Below are positions 59,947 to 64,000 of a DNA stretch of 64,000 nucleotides, piece after piece (within the stretch, counting starts at the first letter, position 1; each line of letters starts with the position of its first letter). The notes under the pieces are model-generated. The model was not told the origin of the DNA. It did no database searches and worked only from the letters and a program-made list of their open reading frames with translations. A program made the translations under genes and the position numbers. This stretch comes from an uncultured Lachnospiraceae bacterium (lineage in GTDB: Bacteria; Bacillota; Clostridia; Lachnospirales; Lachnospiraceae), in contig CADBFP010000007.1 of the NCBI GenBank assembly GCA_902793995.1, forward strand, positions 1-64,000, read 5' to 3'.

Positions 59947-62022
59947 CTACGCCTGCAGCTCGTACAGCTTTTTGTATATCCCGTTCATGGCCAGGAGCTC
60001 CTGGTGGGAGCCCCGCTCCCGTATCTGCCCCTTGTGCATCACCAAAATCTCGTCCGCATGCTGGATGGTGGAAAGCCGATGGGCCACCATGATGGAGGTG
60101 CGCCCCCGCATCAGGGTCTCCAGGGCCTCCTGGATCAGCTGCTCCGTTTCCGTATCGATATTGGCGGTGGCCTCGTCCAGCACCAGGATGGTGGGATCAA
60201 AGGCCAGGGTCCGGGCAAAGCTTAAAAGCTGCCGCTCCCCGGCGGATAAGGTGGAGCCCCGCTCCGTCACCGGCTCGTCGTATTTCTCCGGCAGTTTTTC
60301 AATGAAATGATCCGCATTGGCGGCTTCGGAGGCCTCCCGGATCTGCCTGTCCGTAATCTCCTCGCTTAAGAGCCGGATATTACTCTTGATATCCCCGGTA
60401 AAGACGAACACATCCTGCTGCACCTGGCCGATGGCATGGCGCAGATCCTGTAAGGAAAGATCCTTGATATTCACATCGTCAATTAAAATCTCGCCCTTTT
60501 GGATATCGTAATACCGCCCGATCAGGTTCAAGATGGAGCTCTTCCCGGCTCCCGTGGCCCCCACAAAGGCCACCCGCTCTCCGGGCCGGATCAGGAAGCT
60601 CACATCCCGCAGGACCCAGTCCTCGTTTTCGTAGGCAAACCATACATTTCTGAACTCGATCTTCCCCTGGAACTGGGGCATCCGCACCGGCTCTTCCGCC
60701 TCTAAAATGGTGTTCTTCTCGTCCAGGATCGTAAAGATCTTCTCCGCAGAGGCCATGGCATTCTGCAGGGTGGAGAACTGCTCTGCCAGCTCCTGGATGG
60801 GCTCGAAGAAGGAGCGGATGTAGTTGGTGAAAATATACAGGGTGCCCAGGGTGAGGGTCCCCTCCAGCACACTCACGCCGCTGCGGTAAATGATGAGGGC
60901 ATAGGCAAAGTTGGCTATGAAAGCCAGGCCGGGACGGAAGAGGCCGAACACCGCCAGCTCCTTCATCTGGGTCTTGTACAGATCATCCGTGCGCTCCCTA
61001 AACTCCTCCGCCTTCTTCTCTTCTCTTGCGAAAAGCTGGATCAGCTTCATGCCGGAAATATTTTCGGAGAGGAAGGTGTTGAGGGCCGAGATCTTGGTCC
61101 GCACAATGCGGTAGATCTTCCGGATCAAAATGCGGAAGGTGAGGGTGATGGCAAAGACCACCGGCAGGAAGAGGAAGGCCAGGAGGGCCAGCTTGGGGTT
61201 GATGGAGATCATCACCACCGCATAGCCGATGATCAGCATGGTATTGCTGATGAGCCGCACCAGCACCTGGGTGTACATCTGGTTTAAGGATTCCACATCG
61301 TTGGTCACCCGGGTGACAATACGGCCCACCGGGTTGGTGTCGAAGAATCTGAGGGGCAGGGAGTGGACATGGGCGAACACCTCCTCCCGGATGGTGTAAA
61401 TGATCCGCTGACCCGTCTTTTGCAAAAGCCAGGTCTGGCCCAGCTGCAGGAAAAAGCCCGCCACCAGCAGGCCGGCGTAGAGGAGGGCGATCTTAATGAT
61501 GCCGCTGCGGTCCTGCCCCCGCAGAACACTTAAATCCTCCCGGCTCATGGGCTCGGCGCCTGTCAAAGAGCTGTAAACTATCTTAGGTGCAATGGGCAGA
61601 ATCAATGTTCCGCTCTCATTCAGCTTTGCGCGGGGCATGCCGTCCTTTTCCCACTGACTTATAGTCTCCAGAGCTGCTTTATCAATATCTTTTGCCAGAT
61701 AGTAATGCTCTTCGTAATAAACCAGCCTGGCATAGCTACCCTCCTCTGTCACATCATCCGTGCGGACCAAGGACAAATCCCCCAGCCGAATCTGGGCCTG
61801 GGATTCCTCCACTATCCGGAAGGGCCTGTCATATCCATTTATATACTTATCGATGGCATTGCCGATCAAAATGGGCTTGATCAAATTGATGCCGGTGACC
61901 ATCAGCAGCAGAATGAGGGCCAGCACCATGGTGCCGATATGGGGCTTCACATAGGCCAGAAGGCGGGTAAAAGCATTGCCCTCATACTTGGTTTCCAGGA
62001 GTTCTTCATGCATTTGCGCCAT
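59947..62022 (-). CDS. ABC exporter half-transporter with extracellular insert (BmrD/YheH-like)
   Basis: 691 residues. Between the first two membrane helices lies a ~110-residue insert (from NGYDRPFRIVEES to EDLSVLRGQDRSG) that should be outside the cell, as in BmrD. The ATPase domain has Walker A VGATGAGKSSILNL, an altered signature LSAGERQLLSFA, and a normal Walker B ILVLDEATANID. It complements the partner half at 62037-63794, so one full catalytic site forms between them. The 691-residue size is close to that of BmrD. Drug or lipid export is likely. Confidence 0.92.
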   Translation of the reverse strand: MAQMHEELLETKYEGNAFTRLLAYVKPHIGTMVLALILLLMVTGINLIKPILIGNAIDKYINGYDRPFRIVEESQAQIRLGDLSLVRTDDVTEEGSYARLVYYEEHYYLAKDIDKAALETISQWEKDGMPRAKLNESGTLILPIAPKIVYSSLTGAEPMSREDLSVLRGQDRSGIIKIALLYAGLLVAGFFLQLGQTWLLQKTGQRIIYTIREEVFAHVHSLPLRFFDTNPVGRIVTRVTNDVESLNQMYTQVLVRLISNTMLIIGYAVVMISINPKLALLAFLFLPVVFAITLTFRILIRKIYRIVRTKISALNTFLSENISGMKLIQLFAREEKKAEEFRERTDDLYKTQMKELAVFGLFRPGLAFIANFAYALIIYRSGVSVLEGTLTLGTLYIFTNYIRSFFEPIQELAEQFSTLQNAMASAEKIFTILDEKNTILEAEEPVRMPQFQGKIEFRNVWFAYENEDWVLRDVSFLIRPGERVAFVGATGAGKSSILNLIGRYYDIQKGEILIDDVNIKDLSLQDLRHAIGQVQQDVFVFTGDIKSNIRLLSEEITDRQIREASEAANADHFIEKLPEKYDEPVTERGSTLSAGERQLLSFARTLAFDPTILVLDEATANIDTETEQLIQEALETLMRGRTSIMVAHRLSTIQHADEILVMHKGQIRERGSHQELLAMNGIYKKLYELQA

Positions 62023-62036
62023 AATCCGTCACCCCC

Positions 62037-63794
62037 TTATTCCGTGGCCAGGAGCTGCTGCTCCAGCTGCTGCTTGTGGGCCATGGAAGCAAAAATGCCG
62101 CCCAGGGCCATGAGTTCCTCGTGGGTGCCGTATTCCGCCGGCACGCCCTCGTCCAGCACCAGGATATGGTCCGCATTCTGCACCGTAGAGACCCGGTGGG
62201 CAATGATGATATTGGTTTTGCCCTTCCGGTATTCCTTTAGGTTTTCCAGAATCCGCTCCTCCGTGTCCGTATCCACGGCGGAGAGGGAATCGTCTAAAAT
62301 CAAAATGGGGCTGTCTTTTAAGAGGGCCCGGGCAATGGAGCTGCGCTGCTTCTGGCCGCCGGAGAGGGTAACCCCCCGCTCGCCCACCATGGTCTGGTAT
62401 TTCTCCGGGAAATCCATGATATTCTCGTGAATATCCGCCGCCATGGCCGCCCGCTCGATTTCCTCCTGAGAGGCATCCAGATGGCCGAAGGAAATGTTCT
62501 CCGCTAAAGTCTGGGAGAACATGAAATTATCCTGGGGCACATAGGCGATGTTTTCCCTGAGCACATGAAGGGGAATGTTCTTGATATCGTGGCCGTCGTA
62601 GGAAATGGAGCCATGCTCCACATCGTAGAGCCGGGTCAGCAGATTCACCAGGGTGGTCTTCCCGGAACCCGTGCGGCCCATCACCGCCAGGGTTTCCCCG
62701 GGCTTTACCTCCACAGAAACATGCTTTAGTTTCTCCGGCAGGTTTTCGCTATAGCTGAAGCTCACATCATCCAGGCGGATCTGGCCGGAAAGGGCGGTCA
62801 CCGCATCCGGCGCCTCCGCGTCCTGGATCTCGCTGATCTCGTCCATCACTTCGTGGATCCGGCGGTTGCCGGCAATGCCCTGGGATATGGAAGTAATGGC
62901 ATCTCCCAGGGCCAGCATAGGCCACACCAGGGAGCCGATATAGGCGTTGAACATCACGAATTTACCCAGTGTCATGTCCCCGATCATGGTGAAATACCCG
63001 CCGATTACAATGGCGATCACATAGGTGATGCCCACCAGGAACTGCAGCATGGGCATAAAGAAGGCGCTGATTTTCACCACGTTCAGGGAGGCCGCCCGCT
63101 TGGCCTCGTTCACCTCGGCGAAGGCGGCTTTCTGCTTTTCCTCCTGCACAAAGGCCTTCACCACCCGCTCGCCCGAAACGCTCTCCTGCACATAATCCTG
63201 GAGGTTCGCAAAGGCTTTTTGCATCTTCCGGTAGCGGTTCTCAATGGTTTTGCCATAGTAATAGCCGAACACCGCCAGCACCGCCATGGGGATCAGGGTG
63301 TAGAGGGTAAGGGTGAGGGAAACATGGGTAATCATGCGGTAGAGCACCAGCACCGTCAGCACCGTGGCGTCGAAGGCGGTGACAATGGCGGGGCCTACCG
63401 CCATGCGGACGGCTTCCAGATCGTTGGTGAAATAGCTCATCAGGTCCCCGGTTTTGTGTTCATGATAATAACGCTGGGGCAGGGTTTCCAGGTGCTGGAA
63501 GAGCTGGTTCCGCATGCGGCGCTCCACTTTCCGGGCGGTGCCGAAGATGCAATAGCGCCACACAAAGCGGCCCAGCAGGTGCAAAAGCCCCACCAGGATG
63601 ATCTTCAGGCAAAGGCTCCAGATGCCGGGGCCGTCTATGGTGTGGGCGTCCAGGCCGTCCACCACTTCTCCCATGTACTGGGGGATATAGAGCTGCACAT
63701 AGTCCACCATAAAAAGGGCCGCCAGGCCGATGAGATACACCGGGCTGTAGCGGATAAGGTGGGGAGTCAGAATACCAGGTTTTTTACGTTTCAT
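62037..63794 (-). CDS. ABC exporter half-transporter (BmrC/YheI-like)
   Basis: About 585 residues from MKRKKPGILTPHL; the longer frame to 63893 runs through dispersed repeats. Six membrane helices, Walker A MGRTGSGKTTLVNL, a canonical signature LSGGQKQRSSIA, but Walker B ILILDDSLSAVD with Asp in place of the catalytic Glu. This is the degenerate half of a heterodimeric exporter. It is the upstream gene of the pair; its stop is 14 bp from the partner's start. Confidence 0.92.
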   Translation of the reverse strand: MKRKKPGILTPHLIRYSPVYLIGLAALFMVDYVQLYIPQYMGEVVDGLDAHTIDGPGIWSLCLKIILVGLLHLLGRFVWRYCIFGTARKVERRMRNQLFQHLETLPQRYYHEHKTGDLMSYFTNDLEAVRMAVGPAIVTAFDATVLTVLVLYRMITHVSLTLTLYTLIPMAVLAVFGYYYGKTIENRYRKMQKAFANLQDYVQESVSGERVVKAFVQEEKQKAAFAEVNEAKRAASLNVVKISAFFMPMLQFLVGITYVIAIVIGGYFTMIGDMTLGKFVMFNAYIGSLVWPMLALGDAITSISQGIAGNRRIHEVMDEISEIQDAEAPDAVTALSGQIRLDDVSFSYSENLPEKLKHVSVEVKPGETLAVMGRTGSGKTTLVNLLTRLYDVEHGSISYDGHDIKNIPLHVLRENIAYVPQDNFMFSQTLAENISFGHLDASQEEIERAAMAADIHENIMDFPEKYQTMVGERGVTLSGGQKQRSSIARALLKDSPILILDDSLSAVDTDTEERILENLKEYRKGKTNIIIAHRVSTVQNADHILVLDEGVPAEYGTHEELMALGGIFASMAHKQQLEQQLLATE

Positions 63795-63833
63795 GATGAT
63801 TCTTTCTTTAAATTTTTCTGCAAATTTTACCTG

Positions 63834-63906
63834 CGTAGGGGCGGGCAATGCCCGCCCGGGGGATTTCAACCGCCGGGGATTACGGGCGACCAATGGTCGC
63901 CCCTAC
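63834..63906. repeat. Paired dispersed palindromic repeats
   Basis: GGGCGGGC-AAT-GCCCGCCC (63839-63857) and GGGCGACC-AAT-GGTCGCCC (63884-63902), flanked by CGTAG on the left and CTACG on the right, so the pair forms a larger inverted unit. A third unit starts at 63984 and is cut by the window end. Confidence 0.8.
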
Positions 63907-64000
63907 GCGGCGGTCTATGGGCGGATATCTGCCATCTATGGGTTTCCACCGACCGAAACGATGGTATTCTCCGCGATTTGTCTGCGTAGGGGCGGGCATT

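Noticed and set aside
62853..63989. Plus-strand open frame of 378 codons
   Set aside because: Antisense to the ABC exporter gene; His/Gly/Gln-rich composition is the usual mirror of GC-rich coding DNA, and it has no ribosome-binding site.
1..64000. tRNA, rRNA, integrase, transposase or plasmid origin
   Set aside because: None was recognised on either strand; evidence for gene transfer rests on composition, duplications and fragments only.

Overview
The window looks like the chromosome of a member of the Bacillota, most likely class Clostridia and gut-associated. The evidence is Gram-positive-type capsule regulators (CpsBCD, LoaP), strong AGGAGG ribosome-binding sites, TTGACA/TATAAT promoters, a mucin-sugar (sialic acid) operon, a BmrCD-like ABC exporter pair, and dispersed palindromic intergenic repeats of the GTAGGGGCG...CGCCCCTAC kind that are common in Oscillospiraceae and relatives. 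This placement is inference; no rRNA or tRNA gene is present. Nearly all genes are on the minus strand. By eye, base composition is mosaic: about 28.3-64 kb is GC-rich, while about 1-28 kb is lower in GC and very AT-rich at 13.7-19 kb, as expected for a horizontally shuffled glycan locus.

Region A (34.1 kb down to about 5.9 kb, minus strand) is a large surface-polysaccharide locus. It starts at a clear promoter (34116-34144) with cpsC-cpsD-cpsB (chain length and tyrosine-kinase control). These are followed by a 331-bp repeat-rich leader, the processive antiterminator gene loaP, a zeta-toxin-like pair, and the initiating sugar phosphotransferase. Next come VanZ, a truncated and a full DUF1972 glycosyltransferase, a frameshifted (probably phase-variable) acyltransferase, a GpsA-TagD fusion, LicD, a GT32-like transferase, a pyruvyl transferase, an F420-beta-like Fe-S protein, a GT-B-like protein, Wzy, a ParB-like protein, a TagF-like transferase and Wzx. 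The locus ends with rmlBDCA and a terminator, followed by a lic-type choline unit (wHTH-cytidylyltransferase-kinase fusion, LicC, BCCT transporter) with its own terminator. Together these predict a Wzx/Wzy-assembled, rhamnose-containing glycan carrying phosphoglycerol and/or phosphocholine, pyruvate and a switchable acyl group.

Region B (1 to about 5.8 kb) is a scrapyard: a second rmlD running off the window edge, an rmlB with a nonsense codon, a beta-flower/HEPN gene pair, a histidine phosphatase, a DJ-1 remnant and an apparently truncated HTH protein.

Region C (35-47.8 kb) is a sialic acid/amino sugar catabolic locus: AGE-type epimerase, RpiR regulator, binding protein and two permeases, YhcH, NanA, ROK kinase and NagA, with a separate MsmK-type ATPase and a divergent SGNH esterase. 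Two copies of the palindrome TGAAAAAATTTTTCA at its promoters are the likely RpiR operators.

Region D (47.8-64 kb) holds a TPR-GGDEF protein and an HD-GYP-like protein, an SPFH protein, an APC permease with a second wHTH-LicC-like protein, methionine gamma-lyase, a surface-anchored protein with five Trp/Arg-rich repeats, a CDP-alcohol phosphotransferase, a DUF4392 (D-glutamate cyclase-like) protein and a heterodimeric ABC exporter.
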